A program made the translations under genes and the position numbers. Under the pieces are notes generated by a model. The model worked only from the letters and a program-made list of their open reading frames with translations. It was not told the origin of the DNA and did not search any database. 64,000 nucleotides of DNA. Origin: Competibacter_A sp037045685 (GTDB lineage Bacteria; Pseudomonadota; Gammaproteobacteria; Competibacterales; Competibacteraceae). The stretch is from the NCBI GenBank assembly GCA_037045685.1, contig JBAOII010000035.1, positions 558,001-622,000 of the forward strand. Direction: 5' to 3'. Shown one piece after another: positions 36,169 to 43,240 of this stretch. Within the stretch, counting starts at the first letter, position 1; the number at the start of each line of letters is the position of its first letter.

Positions 36169-37475
36169 GGTCGTTCCGGGATTCGGCACTCGGCGGAGCG
36201 CGCGTGGGCGGTCAAACCCTCGCCGCGCGCCAGAATCGACGCCGTTCGGCCCAGCGTCGCGGCACCGGCTGGCGAGCTGTTGAATCAGGCTGGTGCGTTT
36301 CTGAAAGTCGTACACGCCCAGCGGCGAGGAAAAGCGCGCGGTTCTCGATGTCGGCAGGACGTGATTGGGGCCGGCGCAGTAATCGCCCAGCGCTTCGGCG
36401 GTATGGCGACCCATGAAAATCGCGCCGGCATGACGGATCAACGGCAGCAACTCCTCGGGCCGCTCGACCGACAGCTCCAGATGCTCGGGCGCGATAAAAT
36501 TGACCACTCCCGCAGCTTCGGCCAAGTCGAGTGTCTGAATCGAGCGCCGCTCGCCGGGTTGAGGGACGCTTCGATAATTTCGCGCCGCTCCATGCCGGGC
36601 AGCAGTCGTTCGATGCTGGCCGCGACCCGACCCAGAAACGCCGCGTCCGGGCTGATCAGGATCGGTTGGGCGTCCTCGTCGTGTTCGGCCTGCGAGAACA
36701 GGTCCATGGCGATCCAGTCGGGATCGGTCAGCCCGTCGCAGACCACCAGAATTTCCGACGGGCCGGCGATCATGTCGATGCCGACCGCGCCGAACACTTG
36801 GCGCTTGGCGGCAGCGACGTAGACGTTGCCGGGCCCGACGATCTTGTCCACCCGAGGCACGGTGGCGGTACCGTAGGCCAGCGCGGCGACCGCTTGCGCC
36901 CCGCCGATGCTGAACACTCGGTCCACGCCCGCGACCGCAGCGGCGGCCAGCACCAGTTCGTTCAGCTCGCCGCCCGGTGCTGGCGCCACCATGACGATCT
37001 CCGGGACGCCGGCAACCTTGGCGGGAATGGCGTTCATCAGCACCGAGGACGGATAGGCCGCCTTGCCGCCGGGGACGTACAGGCCGACCCGATCCAGCGG
37101 CGTCACCTGCTGGCCGAGCACGGTGCCGTCGGCTTCGGTAAATGTCCAGGAATCCTGTTTCTGGCGCTCGGCGTAGGCGCGAATGCGGGCGGCGGCGGTT
37201 TCCAGGGCCTCGCGCTGGTCGGCGGGAATGGTGCTGAGCGCCTGTTGCAATCGGGTCAGGGGAAGTTCCAAGTCGGCGGCGCGGTTCGCGGTCAGCCGGT
37301 CGAAACGGCGGGTATATTCCAGCAGGGCGGCGTCGCCGCGCCTCCGCACTTGGACCAGGATGTCGCGCACCGTGGCGGTCACGGCCTCGTCGGCGACGCC
37401 TTCCCAAGCGGTCAGGGTTTCCAGACGGGTCCAAAAATCGGCGTCGGCGGTGCTCAGACGTTTGATTTCCAGCAT
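36165..37475 (-). CDS. hisD: Histidinol dehydrogenase, three apparent single-base insertions
   Basis: It catalyses the last two oxidations of histidine synthesis. The first piece (37475 down to about 36558) includes VYVPGGKAAYPSSVLMNAIPAKVAGV, the family signature. The catalytic Glu-His of FIAPEHLELS and GNHVLPTS-like block lie in a second frame (36540 to about 36268), and the end (RTASILARGEGLTAHARSAE) in a third. Extra bases at about 36557, 36541 and 36267 account for the shifts exactly, and the corrected stop TGA at 36165-36167 overlaps hisC. About 435 residues result, the normal length. Confidence 0.9.
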
Positions 37476-37512
37476 GATCGGGTTCCCGGAAAAATTGGTG
37501 AGAGCAATGCGA

Positions 37513-37556
37513 AAGCCCCCCTCTCCCTGTGGGAGAGGGGCAGGGGGTGAGGGGAT
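37513..37556. repeat. Dispersed CTCTCCC repeat between hisG and hisD
   Basis: GCCCCCCTCTCCC, TGT, GGGAGAGGGGCAGGGGGTGAGGGG. The CTCTCCC/GGGAGAG arms form a stem, and the CAGGGGGTGAGGGG tail matches the CTCACCCC arm of the copy at 20031-20073 in reverse. In the mRNA between hisG and hisD it would form a stable hairpin. Confidence 0.65.
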
Positions 37557-38189
37557 TTAAGCGCCCACGGCGGCGGCCATCCGTTCCATGACCGCCTTGA
37601 TCCGGGCGTGCTTCATTTTCATGGCGGCCTTGTTGACGATCAATCGCGAGCTGATGTCAGCGATATGCTCCAGCGGCGCCAAGCCATTGGCTTTCAAGGT
37701 ATTGCCGGTATCCACCACATCGACGATGTAGTCCGCTAAGCCCACCAGCGGCGCCAGTTCCATCGAACCGTACAGCTTGATGATTTCCACCTGCCGGCCT
37801 TGGTCGGCGAAGTAGCGGCGGGCGGTGTTGACGAACTTGGTGGCGATGCGCGGGCGGCTCAAGCGGGGGCGGTGGTCGGGATGGCCCGCGACCATCAGGC
37901 GGCAGCGGGCGATGTTCAGGTCCAGCGGCTCGTAAAGCCCCTCGCCGCCGTGTTCCATCAGCACGTCCTTGCCGGCGACGCCCAGGTCGGCGGCGCCGTA
38001 TTGCACGTAAGTCGGCACGTCGGTGGCGCGAATGATGACCAGCTTCACGTCCGGCTGGTCGGTGTCGAGGATCAGCTTGCGGCTGGTTTCGGGGTCGTCC
38101 GTCGGCACGATGCCCGCCGCCGCCAGCAGCGGCAGGGTTTCCTTGAAAATGCGGCCCTTGGACAAGGCGATGGTCAACGGCGCGGTCAT
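37557..38189 (-). CDS. hisG: ATP phosphoribosyltransferase, short form
   Basis: 210 residues. It condenses ATP with PRPP, the first step of histidine synthesis. ALSKGRIFKETLPLL, TDVPTYVQYGAADLGVAGKDVL and VDVVDTGNTLKANGL are clear HisG blocks. It lacks the C-terminal regulatory domain of the long form, so it normally needs HisZ as partner; hisZ is not in the window. The start ATG is followed 7 bases upstream by the murA stop, so co-transcription is likely. Confidence 0.96.
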   Translation of the reverse strand: MTAPLTIALSKGRIFKETLPLLAAAGIVPTDDPETSRKLILDTDQPDVKLVIIRATDVPTYVQYGAADLGVAGKDVLMEHGGEGLYEPLDLNIARCRLMVAGHPDHRPRLSRPRIATKFVNTARRYFADQGRQVEIIKLYGSMELAPLVGLADYIVDVVDTGNTLKANGLAPLEHIADISSRLIVNKAAMKMKHARIKAVMERMAAAVGA

Positions 38190-38196
38190 GGAAAAG

Positions 38197-39456
38197 TCAA
38201 CTCGGGGTCCGGCGGATGCGCGCGCCCAGGTTGGACAGCTTTTCCTCGATGCAATCGTAGCCGCGGTCGATGTGATAAATGCGGTCCAGCACGGTGTCGC
38301 CGTCCGCGACCAGCGCCGCCAGGATCAGGCTGGCCGAGGCCCGCAGGTCGGTGGCCATCACCGGCGCCCCGGTCAGCCGGGGCACGCCGATGCTGATGGC
38401 GGTGTTGCCTTCCAGCTCGATTTGCGCGCCCATGCGCTGCAGTTCGTTGACGTGCATGAAGCGGTTTTCGAACACCGTTTCGGTGATCATGCCGACGCCT
38501 TCGGCGACGGCGTTGAGCGCCACGAACTGGGCCTGCATGTCGGTGGGGAAGGCCGGATAGGGCGCGGTGCGGATGCGCACGGCCTTGGGGCGGCGGCCGG
38601 CCATGTCCACTTCGATCCAGTCGGCGCCGGTATTGACCTGGGCGCCGGCTTCCTCCAGCTTGAGCAACACCGCTTCCAGGTTGTCCGGGCGGGTGTCCTT
38701 GACCCGGATCCGGCCGCCGGTGATCGCGCCCGCCAACAGGTAAGTGCCGGTTTCGATGCGATCCGGCAAAACTTGGTAGTTGGCGCCATCCAGCCGCTCG
38801 ACGCCTTGGATCACCAGAGTATCGGTGCCGGCGCCCTCGATCTGGGCGCCCATGGCCATCAGACATTCGGCGAGATCGACCACCTCCGGTTCGCGGGCGG
38901 CGTTTTCGATGATGGTGGTGCCCCGGGCCAGGGTGGCGGCCATCAGCAGATTCTCCGTCCCGGTCACCGTGACCAGATCCAGCACGATGCGCGCCCCTTT
39001 CAGCCGGTCGGCGCGGGCGCGGATGTAGCCGTTCTCGACCTTGATGTCGGCGCCCATGGCTTCCAGGCCCTTGATGTGCAGGTTCACCGGGCGGGAGCCG
39101 ATGGCGCAGCCGCCCGGCAGCGAGACATCGGCCCGGCCGAAGCGCGCCAGCAGCGGACCCAGCACCAGAATCGAGGCGCGCATGGTCCGCACCAGCTCGT
39201 AGGGAGCCTGGAAAGTGTGGATGGTTCGCGGATCGACCTGGATATTCATCCGCTCGTCCACCACCAGGTCCACGCCCATGCGACCCAACAGTTCCATGGT
39301 GGTGGTGACATCCTGGAGGTGCGGGACGTTGCGGACAATGACGGGCGCGTCGGCCAGCAGGGTGGCCGCCAGGATCGGCAACACGGCGTTTTTGGCGCCG
39401 GAGGCTCGCAACTCGCCTTGCAGCGGCACGCCGCCGTTGATGATCAACTTGCTCAT
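38197..39456 (-). CDS. murA: UDP-N-acetylglucosamine 1-carboxyvinyltransferase
   Basis: 419 residues. It transfers enolpyruvate from PEP to UDP-GlcNAc at the first committed step of peptidoglycan synthesis. The N-terminal SGAKNAVLPILAATLL includes the substrate Lys-Asn pair, the active-site Cys is in LPGGCAIGSRPVNLH near residue 116 (so fosfomycin-sensitive type), and the C-terminus has DLRASASLILAALVADG. The start overlaps the ibaG stop. It sits in the classical mla-ibaG-murA-his order. Confidence 0.97.
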   Translation of the reverse strand: MSKLIINGGVPLQGELRASGAKNAVLPILAATLLADAPVIVRNVPHLQDVTTTMELLGRMGVDLVVDERMNIQVDPRTIHTFQAPYELVRTMRASILVLGPLLARFGRADVSLPGGCAIGSRPVNLHIKGLEAMGADIKVENGYIRARADRLKGARIVLDLVTVTGTENLLMAATLARGTTIIENAAREPEVVDLAECLMAMGAQIEGAGTDTLVIQGVERLDGANYQVLPDRIETGTYLLAGAITGGRIRVKDTRPDNLEAVLLKLEEAGAQVNTGADWIEVDMAGRRPKAVRIRTAPYPAFPTDMQAQFVALNAVAEGVGMITETVFENRFMHVNELQRMGAQIELEGNTAISIGVPRLTGAPVMATDLRASASLILAALVADGDTVLDRIYHIDRGYDCIEEKLSNLGARIRRTPS

Positions 39457-39719
39457 GAGAGGGGTTCTGCGGGTTGGGTTTGCCGCTCGCGCCAGGCGTC
39501 TGGCGTGTAGGTCTTGAGGGACAGGGCGTGGATTTCCTCGCGCTCCATGCGCCCGCCCAGGGCCGCGTACACCAGCCGGTGTTGCTGGATCAACGATTTT
39601 CCGGCAAAGCGGTCGCTGACGACCACGGCCTCAAAATGGATGCCATCATCGCCGCGAACCGTCGCCTTGGCGCCCGGCAGATTTTGTTCGATCAACTGTT
39701 CTAGGTTTTCGGCTTGCAT
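39453..39719 (-). CDS. ibaG: BolA family protein IbaG
   Basis: 88 residues. HFEAVVVSDRFAGKSLIQQHRLVYAALGG is the BolA core with the conserved His that coordinates an iron-sulfur cluster with monothiol glutaredoxin. The position between mlaB and murA marks it as IbaG (YrbA) rather than BolA. The last four bases overlap murA. A role in iron-sulfur trafficking and acid or envelope stress is known in related species. Confidence 0.9.
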   Translation of the reverse strand: MQAENLEQLIEQNLPGAKATVRGDDGIHFEAVVVSDRFAGKSLIQQHRLVYAALGGRMEREEIHALSLKTYTPDAWRERQTQPAEPLS

Positions 39720-39809
39720 GTCGCGATCAGAGGGTTAAGGATGGCTGTGGATGGGAACCAAAGGTGGAATGCCACTGGAAAAGCGGCGGTAAAAAAGCGC
39801 CGATTTCCT

Positions 39810-40106
39810 TCAGGCAACGGGCAGCACTTGCTCCAGATCGGCCACCCGGACAATCTCTCTCATCTGGGCCGGAACGTCGATAAAGACCAATTCCACTTGG
39901 CGGCGACGGGCTTGACGCAGCCATTGTACCAGCAAGGCGACGCCCGCGCTGTTGGAGCGCTGGACGCCGCCGAGATCGACCCGGAGGATCGGTTCGAGCA
40001 GGATCGGCGCTTCGGTGGCCGCCCACAAATCGGCGACCGTATCAAAATCCAATTCCCCCCGAACCCGCAGGGTGTCGCCGTCGCGCTCGGCCGTCGCGCT
40101 GGCCAT
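39810..40106 (-). CDS. mlaB: STAS-domain protein MlaB
   Basis: 98 residues of STAS fold: LRVRGELDFDTVADLW, then RVDLGGVQRSNSAGVALLVQWL with the conserved Ser-Ala-Gly loop. It binds MlaF and regulates the ABC transporter that carries phospholipids between outer and inner membrane. Its start codon overlaps the mlaC stop (TGATG). The sequence is divergent, but the operon place fixes the identity. Confidence 0.88.
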   Translation of the reverse strand: MASATAERDGDTLRVRGELDFDTVADLWAATEAPILLEPILRVDLGGVQRSNSAGVALLVQWLRQARRRQVELVFIDVPAQMREIVRVADLEQVLPVA

Positions 40107-40717
40107 CAGCGGGCGATCCGCGCGTTGCGTTGTCGCAGGTCGGCGATCACCGCATCCATTCCACTGTCGCGAATCTGGCCGGCGAAAGTGCCGCGGTAGT
40201 TGGTGACCAGGCTAACGCCGTCCACGGTCACGTCATAAACCTTCCAGGCGTCGTTTCCGAGATGCATGCTGTAGTTGATCTGGACCGGCTGGCCGGTTTT
40301 TGGTCGGACCTCGGTTTTGATCGTGACCTCGTCCCCGTCCGCCGCGCCGGATTGGGGCAATACCCGGATCGCCTCGTTCGAGTATTCCAGCAGTGCCTTG
40401 GCGTAGGTGCGGACCAGGAGGACGCGGAATTCCTCGGTGAATTGACGGCGCTGCTCGGGCGTGGCCTGTTGCCAGGCCCGGCCCAAGACCCAGCGCGACA
40501 TCAGCTCGAAATCGAAATTCGGCAGCACGATCTGATCGACCAGATCGTAAAGCCGGCCCGGCTCTCGGTCGATCATCGCCCGGTTTTTGCGCAAGGCGTC
40601 GAGCATTCGCGTCGAGGTGTCCTGGACGACGTCTTGGGGTGGCGTGACGGCGGCCTGGATCGGGTTACCGCCCAGCGCCAGCAACAGCAGGCAGGTCGTG
40701 ATGGCTCGTTTCAGCAT
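40106..40717 (-). CDS. mlaC: Periplasmic phospholipid-binding protein MlaC
   Basis: 203 residues with a signal peptide (MLKRAITTCLLLLALGG, cut near IQA). The mature part has the MlaC/Ttg2D pattern LVLPNFDFELMSRWVLGRAWQQATPEQRRQF and VYDVTVDGVSLVTNYRGTFA. It shuttles phospholipids between the MlaA complex at the outer membrane and MlaFEDB. An upstream ATG at 40733-40735 would add six polar residues; the internal one is preferred. Confidence 0.94.
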   Translation of the reverse strand: MLKRAITTCLLLLALGGNPIQAAVTPPQDVVQDTSTRMLDALRKNRAMIDREPGRLYDLVDQIVLPNFDFELMSRWVLGRAWQQATPEQRRQFTEEFRVLLVRTYAKALLEYSNEAIRVLPQSGAADGDEVTIKTEVRPKTGQPVQINYSMHLGNDAWKVYDVTVDGVSLVTNYRGTFAGQIRDSGMDAVIADLRQRNARIAR

Positions 40718-40794
40718 GGAAACAGCTCCTCGCAAATTTCGATGGTGCCCGAACGGTTCCCGTCGCCCGAAACACGGAGCCGGAACGCGAGCGG

Positions 40795-41277
40795 TCAGGG
40801 GGTCTTGGCGGGCGTTGGGCCGCCCGCCGCCGCGTTGGTCAACATCCGGCCGATCAATTTTTCCAAAACCAAGGCCGACTGGGTCAACTTGAGAACGCTG
40901 CCGTTCTTGAGATGGTCGTCCATGCCGCCCGGTTCCAAGCCGACGTATTGTTCGCCCAACAATCCGGATGTCAGGATGCTGGCGCTGGAGTCCGTCGGCA
41001 GGCGGTCGTACTTGGGCTCGATCGACAGCGTGACCAGCGCCTCGAAACTGCGGGGGTCCAGGTCGATGCCGGCCACCCGGCCGATGCGCACGCCGCCCAG
41101 GGTGACGGGAGCGCGGATCTTGAGGCCGCCGATGTTCTCGAAGCGGGCGATCACCCGGTAACCTTTGTCTTCGCCCAGTTCGGCGATGTTGCTGACCTTC
41201 ATGGCCAGCATGAAGAAAGCGGCCAGCCCCAGGGCGACGAAGACCCCGACGGCGAGCTCCAGTTTTTTGAAGGCCAT
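40795..41277 (-). CDS. mlaD: MCE-domain protein MlaD
   Basis: 160 residues: one N-terminal helix (about residues 8-26), then a single MCE domain with YRVIARFENIGGLKIRAPVTLGGVRIGRV and TSGLLGEQYVGLEPGG. It forms the hexameric periplasmic ring of the MlaFEDB transporter. The 77-base gap to mlaC is larger than elsewhere in the operon but shows no clear element. The length matches the proteobacterial norm. Confidence 0.95.
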   Translation of the reverse strand: MAFKKLELAVGVFVALGLAAFFMLAMKVSNIAELGEDKGYRVIARFENIGGLKIRAPVTLGGVRIGRVAGIDLDPRSFEALVTLSIEPKYDRLPTDSSASILTSGLLGEQYVGLEPGGMDDHLKNGSVLKLTQSALVLEKLIGRMLTNAAAGGPTPAKTP

Positions 41278-41282
41278 GGCCC

Positions 41283-42065
41283 CTAGACTCCGAAAAAGAT
41301 GGCGGTCAACACGAAATCCAGCGCCAGCACCGCCAGGGCGGTATTCACCACCGTGCGGGTGGTCGCCAGGCTGATGCCTTCCGACGTGGGCGTCGCGTCG
41401 TAGCCTTCGAAGACCGCGATCCAGTTGGCGACCCAGCCAAACGCCACGCTTTTGACGACCACGCCGTTGATCACGTCGTCGACCAGCCCGACGGACGCTT
41501 GCATCTGCGACCAGAAGGTGCCGCTGTCCACGCCGAGCTGCCTGACGGCGACGAAATAGCCGCCCAGGATGCCGACGGCGGTGAAGATGCCCGCGAGCAA
41601 CGGCATGGCGATAAAGCCGGCGACGAAGCGCGGGGCGAACACGCGGGCGAAGGGGTCCACCGCCATCATCTGCATGGCAGCCAGTTGTTCGGTGGCTTTC
41701 ATCAGGCCGATTTCCGCCGTGAGCGCCGAGCCCGCCCGCGCCGCGTACAGCAGCGCCGCCAGCACCGGTCCCAGCTCCCGCACCAGCGACAGGGCCACGA
41801 CCGTGCCCAGGGTCGAGGTCGCGCCGAAATCCACCAGATTGGCGTAACCCTGCAAACCCAGCACCATGCCCACGAAGAGGCCGGACATGGCGATGATCGG
41901 CAGCGATAAAACGCCCACGGAATAAAGCTGTTTGACCGTCAGGCCGGGGCGCTTGCCCAGCGCGCCCAACGCGCCCAGCAGCCGCAGCAGGAACAGCGTG
42001 GCTCGCCCCAGGCGGCCGAGCAAGCGCAGCGCCGATCCCCCCAGCCGTCGCAAGCCCTCAATCAA
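41283..42065 (-). CDS. mlaE: Phospholipid transport permease MlaE
   Basis: 260 residues with about five helices. LPIIAMSGLFVGMVLGLQGYANL and RELGPVLAALLYAARAGSALTAEIGLMKATEQLAAM are the typical MlaE blocks. It is the membrane permease of the Mla system. The start appears to be TTG (complement of 42063-42065), overlapping the mlaF end by eight bases (TTGATTGA). No ATG is near the expected N-terminus. The gene ends five bases before mlaD starts. Confidence 0.94.
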   Translation of the reverse strand: MIEGLRRLGGSALRLLGRLGRATLFLLRLLGALGALGKRPGLTVKQLYSVGVLSLPIIAMSGLFVGMVLGLQGYANLVDFGATSTLGTVVALSLVRELGPVLAALLYAARAGSALTAEIGLMKATEQLAAMQMMAVDPFARVFAPRFVAGFIAMPLLAGIFTAVGILGGYFVAVRQLGVDSGTFWSQMQASVGLVDDVINGVVVKSVAFGWVANWIAVFEGYDATPTSEGISLATTRTVVNTALAVLALDFVLTAIFFGV

Positions 42066-42912
42066 GGGACGATCCCTCGCCTAGCGACAGGTCCTGGACA
42101 TACGGCGGCGCGGGATAGTGAAACGACATCGGGCCATCGGGCAAGGCGTGCAAAAATTGCTCGACCCAGGCCGATCTGGAACGCTCCAGGGCGTGCGGGG
42201 CACCGTGATCGACCACCAGGCCGTCGGAAATCAGGTAGATGTAATCGGCGATGGAGGCCGTTTCCTTGACGTCGTGAGAGACGATGACGCTGGTCAGCCC
42301 CAGGGCGTCGTTGAGCGTGCGGATCAGCTTGATCAGCACGCCCATGGTGATGGGGTCCTGGCCGGAGAAAGGTTCGTCGTACATGATCATCATCGGGTCC
42401 AGGGCGATCGCGCGCGCCAGCGCCGCGCGCCGCGCCATGCCGCCGGACAGCTCGCTCGGCATCAGATCGCGCGCCCCGCGCAGCCCGACCGCTTCCAGCT
42501 TCATCAGGACCAGCGTGCGGATGAAATATTCCGGCAGGCGGGTGTGCTCGCGCAGCGGGAAAGCGACGTTGTCGAACACGCTCAAATCGGTGAACAGCGC
42601 GCCGCTCTGAAACAGCATGCTCATCCGCTTGCGCAACTGGTACAACTCCCGGCGCCCGAGTTCGTGGACGCACGCGCCATCCACCTCGATGCGGCCGGCG
42701 TCGGGGCGGAGCTGGCCGCCGATCAGCCGCAGCAGCGTGGTCTTGCCGGTGCCGCTCGGCCCCATGATGGCCGTGACCTTGCCGCGCGGGATGTCCAAGT
42801 CGACGTTTTGAAAAATGACGCGCTCGCCGCGCCGGAACGACAGGCCGCGCACGGTCACGAGCGGGGGTTCGTCAGGGGTGGCGAAAGGGGCGGGAACGGC
42901 GGTGGCGGACAT
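42058..42912 (-). CDS. mlaF: Phospholipid ABC transporter ATPase MlaF
   Basis: 284 residues. Walker A GPSGTGKTT, the signature LSGGMARRAALARAI and Walker B MIMYDEPFSGQDP are visible, with SVIVSHDVKE after. The enzyme powers the MlaFEDB transporter. It heads the mla-ibaG-murA-his operon; the start at 42910-42912 (MSATAVPAP) is preferred to the ATG at 42973-42975, which falls within the -35 box of the candidate promoter. Confidence 0.95.
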   Translation of the reverse strand: MSATAVPAPFATPDEPPLVTVRGLSFRRGERVIFQNVDLDIPRGKVTAIMGPSGTGKTTLLRLIGGQLRPDAGRIEVDGACVHELGRRELYQLRKRMSMLFQSGALFTDLSVFDNVAFPLREHTRLPEYFIRTLVLMKLEAVGLRGARDLMPSELSGGMARRAALARAIALDPMMIMYDEPFSGQDPITMGVLIKLIRTLNDALGLTSVIVSHDVKETASIADYIYLISDGLVVDHGAPHALERSRSAWVEQFLHALPDGPMSFHYPAPPYVQDLSLGEGSSLD

Positions 42913-42947
42913 CCGAGAGGGAACGGTTGGAAACGCGACGTATTCCG

Positions 42948-42975
42948 TTGATAAAGTCCTATAGTTTCCCGTCAA
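42948..42975 (-). promoter_or_regulatory. Candidate promoter of the mla-murA-his run
   Basis: On the minus strand, TTGACG (42975-42970) and TATCAA (42953-42948) are 16 bases apart, placing a start about 30 bases before mlaF. The rest of the 328-base gap to ppdK (42913-43240) shows no ORF or hairpin of note. Confidence 0.4.
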
Positions 42976-43240
42976 GCCGACGGCAAGTCAAATCAACCGC
43001 CGATTATCGCGTCGATGAAGCTTGGCAATTTCCGTTTCGAGCGGCTATCTTCTTATGGCGATACCCACCGGCGCGCCAGCCGGCGCGCGTATTTCTCCGG
43101 ATCACCGCTCGCTTCCGCGACCGCATCCTGCGCTCCGGGCCGGGGTTCCGAAACCGGTCATGGCGGCGCCGAATGGTCTATGCTATGGCGGAATCGGAGG
43201 GGTTCCGATACTCACTCAACCATCATGCAAAGGTAGGATC

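Noticed and set aside
35101..37434. A 777-residue HisD-HisC fusion
   Set aside because: The open frame joins them only because hisD changes frame; the restored hisD stop overlaps the hisC ATG as ATGA, so they are separate genes.
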